Positions 11,879 through 22,779 of a stretch of DNA of 64,000 nucleotides are shown piece after piece (position 1 is the stretch's first letter; every line of letters begins with the position of its first letter). The position numbers and the translations under genes are program-made. This stretch comes from Solanum dulcamara (lineage: Eukaryota; Streptophyta; Magnoliopsida; Solanales; Solanaceae), in assembly GCF_947179165.1 (NCBI RefSeq), contig NC_077248.1:8987256-9051255 (forward strand). The letters run 5' to 3'. Below the pieces are notes generated by a model. The model was not told the DNA's origin. It was given only the letters and a program-made list of their open reading frames with translations, and did no database searches.

Positions 11879-13478
11879 TTATTTGATATTTTGGAGACGA
11901 CGCATTCCAATTTTATATTTTAGCTTCTCAAAAGTCGATGTTGGTAATGCCTTTGTGAATAAATATTCAAGATTATCATTCGAACGAACTTGTTGTACAT
12001 CAATAGCACCATTCTTCTGGAGATCATGTGTGAAGAATAATTTTGGTGAAATATATTTCGTTCTGTCTCCTTTTATGAAGCAACCTTTCAATTGAGCTAT
12101 GCACGTAACATTGTCTTCGAATATAACTGTGTGTAATTTGATATTATTTTCCAGGCCGCATCTTTCTTTGATTAACTGTATCATTGATCTCAATCACACA
12201 CATTCTTTACTTGTTTCATGAATTGCTATTATTTTAGCATGATTTGAAAAAGTAGAAACAATAGGCTGCTTTGTAGATCGCCATGATATAGTAGTTCCTC
12301 TGTATGTAAATATATAGCCTGTTTGAGATCGAGTTTTATATGGGTATGATTAGTGGCGGAGTCAGAATTCTGAATAAGAGGGTTTAAAATCTGAATAAGT
12401 AAACACACAGGCTAGTCGAAGGGGGTTCGATATCTACTTTATATACATACAAAATATTTTAACCATATATAAATGGTATAAATTTTTGCCGAATGGGGTT
12501 CGGATGAACCCCTCGGCATAAGGTAGCTCTGTCACTGGGTATGATAAATAACCTGCATCTTCATAACCAATAAAGTATGCACAACCTTTGTTAGTATAAA
12601 ACAAATCCATATCAATGGTACCCTTTAGGTATCGCAAAATATACTTGACACCGTTCCAATGTCTTCGTGTTGGAGATGAACTATACCTTGCCAATAAATT
12701 AATAGAAAATGTTATATCAGGCCTAGTTGCGTTAGCAAGATATATAAGTGCATCAATAGCACTGACATATCGTACTTCAGGACCAAGACGTTCTTCATTC
12801 TCTTCTGGAGGTCGAAATGAATCTTTATCCACTTTAAGTGATCGAACAACCATTGGATTACTTAATAGATATACTTCGTCCATATAAAATCATTTTAATT
12901 TTTTTTTCAGTGTAGGCATATTGGTGGACAAAGACCTCGTCTGCTAAATGTTCAATTTGCATATCCAGACAAAATTTTGTCTTTTCAAGATCTTTCATCT
13001 CAAATTCTTTCTTTAGATATTCAATTGCCTTTTGGACCTCTTCAGGAGTTCTAATGAGATTTATGTCATCAACATAAACAACGATTATAACAAACTCTGA
13101 TTCTGTTTTCTTAATAAAAATACATGAACAAATAATATCATTTATATAACCTTCATTTATCAAATACTCACTAAGTCGATTATACCACATACGCGCTGAT
13201 TGTTTCAGACTATGTGATGATCTTTGCAATTTTATTGAGTACATCTCTCTAGACTTAGTACATGCTTCAGACAATTTTAATCATTTTGAAATTTTTATGT
13301 AAATTTTATTATCAAGTGAACCATAAAGGTAAGCTGTAACTACATTCATTAGATGTATTTCAAGATATTTATGTACAACTAAACTAATGAGATATCGAAA
13401 AGTTATTCCATCTATAACAAGTGAATATGTTTCTTCATAGTTGATCCCCGGGTCTTTGAGAGAATCCATCTGCAACAA
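11879..13478 (-). pseudogene. Copia-1 reverse transcriptase and RNase H
   Basis: Reading right to left: RT fingers/palm at 13281-13478 ('ETYSLVIDGITFRYLISL', 'MNVVTAYLYGSLD'); palm with intact YVDD at 12858-13274 ('IIVVYVDDINLI'); connection at 12434-12883 ('MVVRSLKVDKDSFRP', 'LIYLANATRPDITFSI'); and RNase H at 11879-12193 ('FEDNVTCIAQLKG', 'FFTHDLQKNGAIDVQQ'). Frameshifts separate the pieces, and a 187-bp MITE plus its 8-bp TSD interrupts the RNase H start. The motif A aspartate of 'MDVVTAYLYG' is Asn here, so the enzyme would be inactive even if translated. Confidence 0.9.
12351..12537. mobile_element. hAT-type MITE nested in Copia-1
   Basis: A 187-bp element with terminal inverted repeats tAGTGGCGGAG / reverse complement cAGTGACAGAG and a perfect 8-bp TSD GGTATGAT (12343-12350, 12538-12545). 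It has no coding capacity. The sequence is a common solanaceous MITE style, and a broken end of the same family lies at 2828-2868. Confidence 0.9.
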
Positions 13479-14105
13479 GGCTTGCCTTGTATCTTACAAT
13501 TTCATTTCTCTCATTTTATTTTTGCACAAAAACTCATTTTTAGCCAACTGATTTTATACCTTCAAGGGTTTGAACTAGAGGTCCAAAAACCTCACGTTTA
13601 GCTAGTGAGTCTAATTCTTATTGAATTGCCTTTTTCCATTCTGACCAATCACATCTACGTCGATATTCTTCAACAGATTAATGCTTAAGACTTTCGCCAT
13701 ATTGCATGAGGTTAAGTGCAACATTATATGTAAAAATATTATCCATCATAATTTTCTATCTATCTAAATTTATCTTATCACCGGTAGAACTTATTGAAAT
13801 TTCTTCATTCACTTCAGTCTCGGGTTCACTGATTTCTTCAGGAATATCAGGATTACTCAAATCTTAACTTTTTCAGGAGGTTCTTTTGTAGTATCATCTT
13901 TATTATTTCTCATGCTTCTCTTTCTAGGATTTGTTATCCTTTGAACCCAATGGTCAACCACGCTTCAGACACATTTGGGATTCAGAAGCTATGATACTAG
14001 TAGATGGTCCTTTTGGGACAATACTCCGGATAGACACATTCACTACAGGGATATGTGACTTAGTTATTCGTTTCAAATTAGTAAATACATCTAGCATTTG
14101 ATTTT

Positions 14106-15583
14106 CTATTTTCTATAAGTGGATGATCTTTTTGACCTCCTGCTCGCATGTGGGGGTACGTAGATCAAAATGAGATAGTGATGAAACTTCCACACAATTT
14201 CTCTTTCTCTTTTGGGTTCCGTTTTCTCTCCCCCTATGGGTTCCTTTTTCTCTCCCCCTAATTGCGGAAAAGTTATTTTATCAAATTGATAATTTATAAA
14301 TAGAGCAGTAAATAAGTCTCTTGTCAATGGTTGAAGGTAGCGAATTATGGAGGGTGAGTCAAACCCAACATATATGCCTAATCTTCGTTGAGGGACCATT
14401 TTTGTATGTTGTGGTGGTACTACATGCATATATACTACATAACCAAAAATTCATAAATGGGCTATATTTGGCTTATGACCAAATACTAATTATGACGGAG
14501 AGTATTTATTATAATTTATCGGTATGAGACATATAAGTGCTACTGCATGTAAGATAGCATGACTCAAACAGTAATCGACAATTTTGTTTTCATAAGTAGA
14601 GGTCTTGCTATCAATTGTAGGCGCTTAATAAATGACACTGCAAGGCCATTTTGAGTATGAACATCAACATGATGTTTAATTTTTATCCCAATTGATAAGC
14701 AATAATCATCAAAAGCTTGGGATGTAAATTCTCCAACATTATCAAGGCGAATAACTTTAATTAGATAATCTGGAAATTGTACCCTTAATCTTATTATTTG
14801 TTCTAATAACTTCGCAAACGCCAGGTTGCAAGATGATAAGATGCACACATGAGACCATCTTGATGATGCATCTATCAGGACCATAAAATATCTAAACAAT
14901 CTACTAGGTGGATGAATAAGTCCACATATATCCCCATGTATATGCTCTAAACAGCCAGGAGATTCGATGCCAAACTTTAGGGTTGATGGTAATGCAATTA
15001 ATTTTCCCTGATAACAAGCAGCATATAAAAATTCATCAAAAATAAGAATCTTCAGGTTCTTTAACGGATGTCTAGTTGCATTTTCTAGAATTCGTCTTAT
15101 CATTATTGATCCAGGATGACCTATTCGTTCATTCCATAGCACAAATGTATTTAGATCAGTAAACTTCTGGTTTATGATCAAATATGCTTTAATTTCACTA
15201 ATTTTTGAATAATATATGCCAGACGACAAATTTGGTAATTTTTTCAAAATATATTTCTGACCTGAAACACTCGTGGTTAGACCAAGGTATTCAATATTCA
15301 TTTCATTTTGTGTCTCAATATGATATTCATTTCTGCGGATATCTTTAAAACTTAATATGTTTCTTGGGGATTTAGAAGAGAACAATGCATTTTCTAGAAC
15401 AATCTTTGTCCCCTTAGGAAGAAATATAGTAGCTCTTCCGGAGCCTTGAATCATTTTCGAATTACCAGAAATTGTAGTAATATTTTCTTTTCTTCTAAGC
15501 AAGTAGAAAAAATATTTCTCGTCTTTAAAAATGACATGAGTCGTTCCACTATCAATTACACAAATATCCTCGTGATTGATCAT
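14106..15583 (-). pseudogene. Copia-1 protease and integrase
   Basis: The frame 14564-15583 holds the protease site 'CVIDSGTTH', a GAG-pre-integrase block ('LWNERIGHPGSIMIRRIL'), and the integrase core with Asp in 'HGDICGLI' and 'RLDNVGEFT'. The following frame (14106-14429) is the integrase C-terminal side ('MVPQRRLGIYVGFDSPS'). It contains a tandem duplication giving 'GGEKKEP' then 'GGEKTEP' (14206-14263). Frames are separated by stops, so no complete polyprotein remains. Confidence 0.85.
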
Positions 15584-15861
15584 TGATCAAAACAAAATTT
15601 GAGGCATATCCATATTTTTCTTCAAAAAGAAATAAAGTAAACATTATAATTAAAACATGATTTATTATACAAATTTTATTTATTTTCATGAATTAGAAAA
15701 ATATAAACATATTATAAAATTATTTAAAAATTTTCAAGCTTATCAATATTCATATTTCCTTCTGGGAAATTGAAGAAATCTGCTACATCCAGATGCATAT
15801 GCTCAATATTATCTTCAGGGATGTATAATATAGTTGAATCAAATGTTTTGATGACCGGTAG

Positions 15862-16597
15862 GTCCGTGACTAATGCCTCATACCTCCACATCTATGACAT
15901 ATACTTTCTAAATTTTTTTTTGGTATAGCTTCTTGCTTTTCACTCTTCCTTTTGTATTGCTAATCATTTTTCGGTGCCAAACGAGCATCATAATTATAAT
16001 TTCTTCTTCGACCACGGCCACGACTGGGCCATGACCTCTTTATCGTTGGTTATAGTTTGCTTAATTTACTTCAGGGAGTGACAAAGAACCAACGGGCTGA
16101 CTATCATAATTTTTCATTAACAATTCGTTATGTCGTTCAACAATAAAAAGGTGAGAGAGTAATTTAGAATATTTTTTAAAATACTTTTCGCGATATATCT
16201 GCAGGAGCATATTCATGGGTGAAAATATGGAGTATGTTTTTTCAAGTTTGTCTTGCTCAGTGATTTCTTCTCCGCATAAATTTAACTGTGCTATAATTCT
16301 AAATAAGGCAAAATTATATTTAGTTATATTTTTAAAATCCATTAATCTCAAATTGAGCCAATCATAATGTGCCTGTGGAAGGATGACCAACGTCAGGTGG
16401 TCATATCTTTCTTTTACATTCTTCCATAGTTTAAGGGGGTCTTTTAATGTGAGGTACTATAATTTTAGCCCCTCTTCAAGATGGTGGCGGAGAAATATTA
16501 TGGCTTTGGCATGGTCTTGACTAGATGCCTTATTGTCATCTTTAATGGTGTCTATCAGACTCATCGATTCTAGGTGTATTTTGACATTTAGTGCCAT
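15862..16597 (-). pseudogene. Copia-1 gag with damaged zinc knuckle
   Basis: The first ATG is at 16595-16597 ('MALNVKIHLESMSLIDTIKD'). An in-frame TAG at 16457-16459 breaks the frame, which continues to 16061 ('HYDWLNLRLMDFKN', 'LLSHLFIVERHNELLMKNY'), a UBN2-type gag domain. The zinc knuckle at about 15862-15903 reads CHRCGGMRH, then a stop, then SRTY: a premature TAG and loss of the last Cys (Tyr). The leader between gag and the 5' LTR is non-coding. Confidence 0.8.
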
Positions 16598-16736
16598 GAT
16601 GAGTAGCATTTTTTAGATATACCAAGAGCAACAAATTCAAGTTTAGAGATATTATACATTTTAAGAAAATAAAGTTCTTACCCTTTTGTTACCTTTTTAA
16701 AATAGTTCTAAGTGATGGAGTTTCTTTCTGATAACG

Positions 16737-16982
16737 TGTTATAAAATAAATTAATTTAGCAAATTAATAAGAAAGAGAGATAGTAAGAGAAACAAAGAGA
16801 GATTTGTAGAAGAAGAAAGAAGTAGAAGAGTTATGTTTCTTCTTTAGTGTGTATTAATTCCATAATCTGTAAAGGCTATTTATATCCAAGGATATCAAAA
16901 GATAAGAGACAGAGACAAGACAATTTGACACTAGTGGATCCTATTCTCTTAAATGGAGCATCCACTGTAGGATTTTATAATA
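16737..16982 (-). repeat. Copia-1 5' LTR
   Basis: Counterpart of 11456-11699. Many substitutions separate the two LTRs, so the insertion is old compared with Copia-3. Confidence 0.9.
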
Positions 16983-17091
16983 CTTCATCAATATCACCAT
17001 ACGTTTGACCACAAATTTTTCTAAAAATATTTGACTATTCCAAAAAATATTATTTTATACATGTAAGTTTTAAAAATTATTAAAAATACCT

Positions 17092-17258
17092 TGTTATATC
17101 CCGTATTTTATACCGTTGGATATTTTAAGGTAGCCGTGGTGAAGTTAAGGGAATGACCATCTTTCAAAATTTATTTTAATATACAAGTTGGTTATGAACA
17201 TTAATAGTGTGGAAATATTGGGAAAGGCAAAGGGCAAAATAGAAAATTCGCAAAGTAG

Positions 17259-17293
<35 letters not shown>

Positions 17294-19053
17294 ATGAATT
17301 TTAAGTCATCTTTATCCATACATTTCATCTACATTCAAGAATGATCTAGAGAAAAAAAAGAAGAAGAAACCTTAAGCTAGAAGAAAGAGGGCTACAATTT
17401 GGGAGAAAAAAGGTAAGTCCTCCGGTTTCGTTATGTGAATTAATTATCTAGGGTGCACCACGATGTTATGAAGGTGTTAGTAATGAAAATATTATGATTT
17501 GGAGCAGCCCAAAACGTTACCAAATAGCCTCGAAGTTTCAGCTGCGCTAAAGGTAATTCTAAGGCGAGTTCCGGCAAGTTTTGACGAGTTTCGGGTAAGG
17601 TAAAATATCTCTTTCGAACTGGAGGTTATGATGATGTTATGGGGTATATTACATGTATTAAATAATGTTGAAGTAGAAAAATTGCATAAGGATGCTTGAC
17701 GATAGAAACAAACTAGATTAAAGTCGTAGTAGCTAAATCAAAGTCGCGTATTGTGTTGCCATTGTGGTGCTACGGGTGCAACTGGTGGGGTTGCATGTTG
17801 CAGGGCTTTAAAGTGATTTAAAAAGGGTGTGGGTGCTACTGGTTCCAGCCACACGACCCTCCGTTTGATATGGTTAAAGATTTTGCGAAATATAGATTAA
17901 AAACTCTATTTTTGTATCGTAGTTTAGAGCTTGTATTGTGTAAAGTTGAAGTGAATTACTTGTAAATATGCTGCTGGTTGTTGTTGTTGGTATGGTTGTT
18001 GACATTGTGGCCGAGTTGAAATCTCGGAGATGTTGAAGTTATAGGGGAAATGTTACTCGATTTTCGGGAGTAATGGATAAGGAAATGACTCCTATTAGTA
18101 CTTGGTTGTAGAGTGGGATATTGGAAAGTGAAAGACTATTAATCTTAGTATTACTTTTATGTCAATAGGTTAAGGAGGTATCAAGGCAAGCCGTATTTCA
18201 ATTAATTCCAAAAAAGGTATGTGAATCCCTTTTTTCTCTTGCCATGTCTTTGGCATGAGTAAATAGAGCTACCCTTCTTCCCTCTTGATATGCCCTTGAC
18301 GTAAGTTATGATGTTATGACAATATGTTTATGGTACCGAGTCCCTTGATGGGCCAAGTATGATATATGTTACTATCTAAGGATCGGGCCGTACATTCCAC
18401 GGCACATATGTATATAATGACTCTATGAGGGAAAGTAGATGATATGTAAAGCTTATTCTCTTTCTTCTTTTGGCATGGTCCATAGAAAGCCACAGACGGA
18501 GAATGCACAAAGTCTACAAAAAGCGCTTATACTTGCTCATGCATCCCTATGTTAGCTATGCCCTCCTTTTGATGTTTTATACTTTACATACTCAGTACAT
18601 ATGTCGTACTGACCCCCTCTTTCTAGAGGGGCTGCGTTTCATGCCCGCAGGTACAGGCGCGCGCTTTGGGGATCCGCCAGCTTAGAATTCCACTCAGCAA
18701 ATTTGGAAGAAGCTCCATTGAATCGGAGCCGAATTTTGGTACTAAACCTTTTATGTATATATATTTATGTGATTACGGGTACGGCGGGGTCCTGTCCCAC
18801 CTTATGTTACTGTTCTTACTCTTAGAGGTCGGTGGACATGTACGTGGGTTGTGTATATATATATATGTGGGTTGTATATGTATATGTGAATAGTTGTGCC
18901 TATATGTTACGATAGCCTCGTCGGCTTATATATTGTCTTGCATGTTGGCACGCTATGACTCAAATAGGAGACATGTATACTTATAGCTAGCAAGGGTATA
19001 TGCGAGTGTCCATTTCGGACACCCGTCACGGCCCGCGGGGTTGGGTCGTGACA
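17092..19053 (+). mobile_element. Solo LTR, family A
   Basis: Begins TGTTATATCCCG and ends GGGTCGTGACA, flanked by a perfect 5-bp TSD TACCT (17087-17091, 19054-19058). No internal retrotransposon region is present, so it is an LTR left by LTR-LTR recombination. A (TA)n run lies at 17261-17289. Plus-strand frames around 18470-18893 lie inside it and are not genes. It shares blocks such as 'cgtttcatgcccgcaggtac' with the longer copy at 60002-63058. Confidence 0.93.
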
Positions 19054-19058
19054 TACCT

Positions 19059-20039
19059 ATAAGTTTGTATTATCATTTTATAATGAACATGTTCCGTTAA
19101 AAAAAATTATAACATAATTGATAACAATCAACAACAACAAAATAACAATATGGGCAAGAACAATACATTAATTGCATTAAAAATAAATTGTTCTTTTTTC
19201 TCAATTTTGTCACTCAAAATATTCTTTTCCAGAGGAGGTAGTAACAAACCATTCTTTTATTAATAGATAGAGATGTTATTTAATGGCGTTGATTGGTCAC
19301 GTTAATGGAGTAAGTAGGTAGATAAATATTAGTTGGAATTAATAACTTATGTTTTTTTTTATAAAATATAAAAGTTTGGGATAATTTTTAAATTTTAAAA
19401 AATTTCCAAATATTAGAATTTTGCCCAAATACTAATTTTTTTGTAGAACTTGGGAACTTGGGATGTTTGCCAAATATATTTGTCAAGTTATATGGCCAAA
19501 CACTAATTTTTATTTTTTTTTAAAAGTTTTTTCCAAATATATTTGGGCCAAACGACACTTTAATCTTAATGCTTGCATGTCGCACAATTCCTACAAATCA
19601 ATGCTTTAAGTGGTGAAATGTGTATGTTGTGTTTGCCTCGGTGAGCTAGGTAATATTAGCATAATATTAATAGCATTAAATGATTTAGAATAGAAAAATA
19701 TAACTCATGTGTTTCTAACTGGGCCAATATTTACAAAAAAAAAAAGAAAAAAAGAAGAAGCCTATTTTGAATAATTAAAAAATAGCTCATTTTACAAGCA
19801 GAAAAACAACTCATTAATCATGCCCTTACCGAGATATTGAACTATTAAAATCCTAACCATTCAATCGGTATTTATTTTACACTTATATGATTAATCAAAA
19901 TATCAAATCAAAGTTCAAAAGAGCCAAACTAAAAAATCGAAGAATCAAAATCAAAGAACCAAACCACCAAATCGATTTAATCTAATTTTTCGATTCTTCG
20001 ATATTTATTTTCATCCCAAAATTACATAGCCTAAAAATC
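19059..20039. other. A+T-rich spacer, MITE-like segments
   Basis: Downstream flank of the MYB gene. 19480-19556 has 'tggccaaacactaattttt' and 'atttgggccaaacgacac', motifs of common solanaceous MITEs. A weak inverted match sits at 16999-17040, on the other side of the solo LTR, so the LTR may have landed in an old MITE. 19880-20000 has short inverted repeats around 'aaatcgaagaatc'. No gene is seen. Confidence 0.45.
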
Positions 20040-20192
20040 ACACATTTTATAAAAATAGAGTGCTTGCACTTATAATAATTCTATAATATTCAAAATTACA
20101 TTCCTAACACTTGTAGTTGCGATATAAAGTGTAAAGGACAATTACATCCCTATTACAAGTTTACAATATTAATATTGCCATTACATATCTCT

Positions 20193-21279
20193 TTAATTAA
20201 GTAGATTCCATAAGTCAATATCAACCGAAAATTCATCCCAATCATCATTTTGTCCTTGTTCCATGGAGTTGCCTTCACCATTGTATCCCTTGTGCAACAA
20301 CGTTGTTGGTGTTTTTTCATAATTAGTTATAGCTTCTTCTTCTTCAATTTCATTGCAATTTTCCAGTAAACTTGTCCACCATTTAACTCCATCGTCGTCT
20401 ATAGACGACAACGTTGTTTCTCGGCCTGTTGTCTTGTCACAAATATTTACTACTATTTCTTTGCAGAGTTCGTCGTCTTTGTCTAATGTGTTTGTGATCA
20501 TACTTTTGTTGTTGCACCAATGAGAAATATTCTTCTTAGCTCTTGAGAAGTTCCGAGGTTGAGGTCTTATTATTTCATTCTTACTAATTTCTCCGCATTT
20601 ATTATTAATCTTTTGACGATAAGGAGGAGGAGGAGGAGCAACAGTATTTAACTTCTTTTGAAAGTGAGTGTTCCAATAGTTCTTCACATCGTTCGCTGTC
20701 CTTCCCGGAAGTCTACCAGCAATAAGTGCCCACCTATACAAAATAACGTAACTTTTAGATGATATGATTACGTATATTCATCAACATCATATATACCATC
20801 ATGTATAATAGAATCGTACCTGCCTCACGATCGGACTTGTTAAGACATGGTATTATAATTGCGATAATAAAAGTTGTATAGTAAATTTCTAACATCATAA
20901 ATTTTTAAGTGAAATGATTGCTCTGGAATATGAGATTAAAGTATACTTGCCTGTTGCCTAAGAGCTTATGAAGCCTCAAAATGAGATCCACTTCATCTGG
21001 CTCAAAGTCACCTCTCTTTATATGTGGCCTTAGATAATTGAGCCACCTCAATCGACAACTCTTCCGACATCTATTCAGACCTGCATTTTTTACGTGAAAT
21101 TTAAGAAAGAAAGAAATACAAAAAAAATAATAGTTGTTGTTTGTTAGTTTACCAGCTCTAGCAGGGACAAGATGCCACTTTCCTTCACCATACTTGTGAA
21201 TGCATTTTTTTAAAAGAAAATCTTCTTCTTCAGTCCATGAACCTTTCCTCACTCCCAAAGATGTACACAGAGTATTCAT
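20193..21279 (-). CDS. AN2-like: R2R3-MYB transcription factor, anthocyanin subgroup 6
   Basis: A three-exon gene: exon 1 21279-21153, exon 2 21080-20951, exon 3 20733-20193; introns of 72 and 217 bp; product 265 residues. R2 (about 10-61) has Trp15, 35 and 55. R3 (about 62-113) has Phe68, Trp87 and Trp106. Residues 74-93 match the bHLH-binding pattern [DE]Lx2[RK]x3Lx6Lx3R exactly. 'ANDV' (99-102) and 'RPQPRNF' (142-148) are the anthocyanin-MYB signatures, and the C-terminus is acidic and ends 'DLWNLLN'. The family acts in the nucleus with bHLH and WD40 partners to switch on late anthocyanin genes. Intron 1 is GT-AG and phase 1. Intron 2 needs a GC donor (AACAG|GCAAGT) to keep frame. Which of the AN2/ANT1 paralogues this is cannot be settled by eye. 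Function is inferred from the family. Confidence 0.93.
20734..20950 (-). other. MYB intron 2 with GC donor
   Basis: The exon 2 end reads AACAG, then GCAAGT; the acceptor reads TTGTATAG, then GTGGGC. Joining AG to G restores Arg86-Trp87 of R3. The only nearby GT (CAA|GTATAC, 4 nt on) would add GCAA and reach a TAG after seven further codons. Confidence 0.85.
21081..21152 (-). other. MYB intron 1
   Basis: A 72-bp GT-AG intron: donor GCTG|GTAAAC, acceptor ATGCAG|GTCTG. It splits the Gly43 codon, the usual place in R2 of R2R3-MYB genes. Confidence 0.9.
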
Positions 21280-21323
21280 TATAATATATAGTTCAAGTCA
21301 TATTTTATTACCATTTCATCTGT

Positions 21324-21333
21324 CTATATATAC
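21324..21333 (-). promoter_or_regulatory. Candidate TATA box of the MYB gene
   Basis: Minus-strand GTATATATAG about 45 bp upstream of the ATG. It is the best TATA match in the near upstream region. This would give a short leader. Confidence 0.45.
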
Positions 21334-22547
21334 AAAAGGTTAAAGCACCTTGATGTACGTGGAAGGACTTTTAACCACGAAAGGGGCATTCCACAAAGAG
21401 ACACTTGTTATAAATTGGACACTCATTTTCCACAAAAACATCCAAATTCCCCCACGTCCCCCCTATTAGCTATTCTGCCAGCCTTGGGGACTCCCTCTTT
21501 CATTTCCATCACTTTTAAGTTTTATTTTTTATAAATAAATAAATTATTTTGTGACGTGACTATATTTAATTGGGTTTTGATTAATTATGACTTCCGTTTA
21601 TTAATTGTCAGCCACGGAAACATCTATTTAATATAAGATACAAGGTGATTTTACCATTGTCTCATCATCCATAATATTACTATAGACAGAAAATAGGAAG
21701 ATTCATGATTACAAGAGACGATGGGGCATTATCAAAAATAAATACACATTAGTCGAAGATGTCACTGTCATATTTCTTTATTCAAAAATTTTATTAAACA
21801 CACGTAGAGTCGGTATGCTAACCACTATTAGACGCATAGATTTTTTCCACCCCAAAATAATGAGAAATTTATGATGTACAATATGATTTTCTCATTCATT
21901 TTTCATCGAATCAGTTTATTGCAAAAACACATGGAGGTATAACAGATTTTTGCTAAAATATTAGAAAGTTTCCTAATATTTTCATGTAAAAACATTACTA
22001 TTATTTTTTCAATTAAAATATCTGTGAAAATAGTCACACATTTTTCAGTAAAGAATTTCAATAAAAATATAATATTTTTGTCAATAATGAATGGATATGT
22101 ATAAATTTAATAACCCTACTTAATAGAGCTTACTCTGTGTGGAGTGTGGACTGATGATTGTGAGCCCCACTTGGAGATCTCCTGTTTAAAACTTGCTCCC
22201 ACCACGTTTTATGCATTTTTATAGGGTTTTTAACCAAAAAACAAATTAAAAAAATTAAAGGAAAACAGAACTTGAGAAGAGGTGCTAAGTAGTGATTTCA
22301 ACCAATTCCTCATACTAGCTTTTGTGTCTCAGAATGCCTAATAAAATATATGATCATTTCTCAAACTATATATCCAAAAGTTTGTTTTTTGAAATTAATT
22401 GGATTCCGTGACCCCCTTCCCACCATATGAGTCTGCCTCTATACAAATATTAACGGAGGAAATTGAGAAAATTAAAGAAGTCAAAAAAGGTTTGACATAA
22501 TATGGCTCAACCAAAGAAACATTGATTTAGAAGTGATCAAATCAAAA
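21334..22547. other. MYB upstream region before Copia-2
   Basis: About 1.2 kb of apparently single-copy A+T-rich DNA. It contains ACGT-core motifs ('gtacgtgg' at about 21355, 'cccacgtccc' at about 21451, 'ccaccacgtttt' at about 22200) that could bind bZIP or bHLH factors. No open reading frame is recognised. Confidence 0.4.
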
Positions 22548-22552
22548 CAATT

Positions 22553-22751
22553 TGTTATAATATATGAAAATATATTCTGACATATTATAACAGATTATAT
22601 ATATTTAGATTCTAATATAGAGATATTTAGTTTATTTAGTTCCTAATATAGAGATATTTAGTTTTCTTAATTATAGCCTAATTATACTTTTGTATTTGTG
22701 TATATAAACTATTGAAGTTAATGAAATAAATCAATGAATTAATCTCTTTCA
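22553..22751 (+). repeat. Copia-2 5' LTR
   Basis: Pairs with 27013-27212. Roughly ten differences are seen by eye over 200 bp. Confidence 0.9.
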
Positions 22752-22779
22752 TGGTATCAGATTTCTAGGGCACGATCCG

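Larger units (their letters stand above)
11456..16982 (-). mobile_element. Copia-1: full-length Ty1/copia retrotransposon, decayed
   Basis: Two 244-246 bp LTRs (11456-11699, 16737-16982) bracket gag-PR-INT-RT-RNaseH order on the minus strand. The flanking 5-mers are CTTTA (11451) and CTTCA (16983), a TSD with one mismatch. The purine tract tcaagggggag (minus strand, 11700-11710) abuts the 3' LTR. The first bases after the 5' LTR read 'cgttatcag', a degenerate initiator-Met tRNA binding site. A hAT-type MITE is nested at 12351-12537. The RNase H tail ('FTKALPTSTFEKL') is of the same lineage as Copia-4. Confidence 0.92.

Noticed and set aside
18470..18893. Overlapping plus-strand frames of 71 and 75 codons
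   Set aside because: They lie wholly inside the solo LTR 17092-19053, have no recognisable domain, and the same block recurs at 60359-60572 in reverse as LTR sequence.
16995..19558. MITE enclosing the family A solo LTR ('gtttgaccacaaattttt' left, 'tttgggccaaacgac' right)
   Set aside because: The arms match only weakly and no TSD was found, so it is mentioned in the spacer entry but not called as an element.
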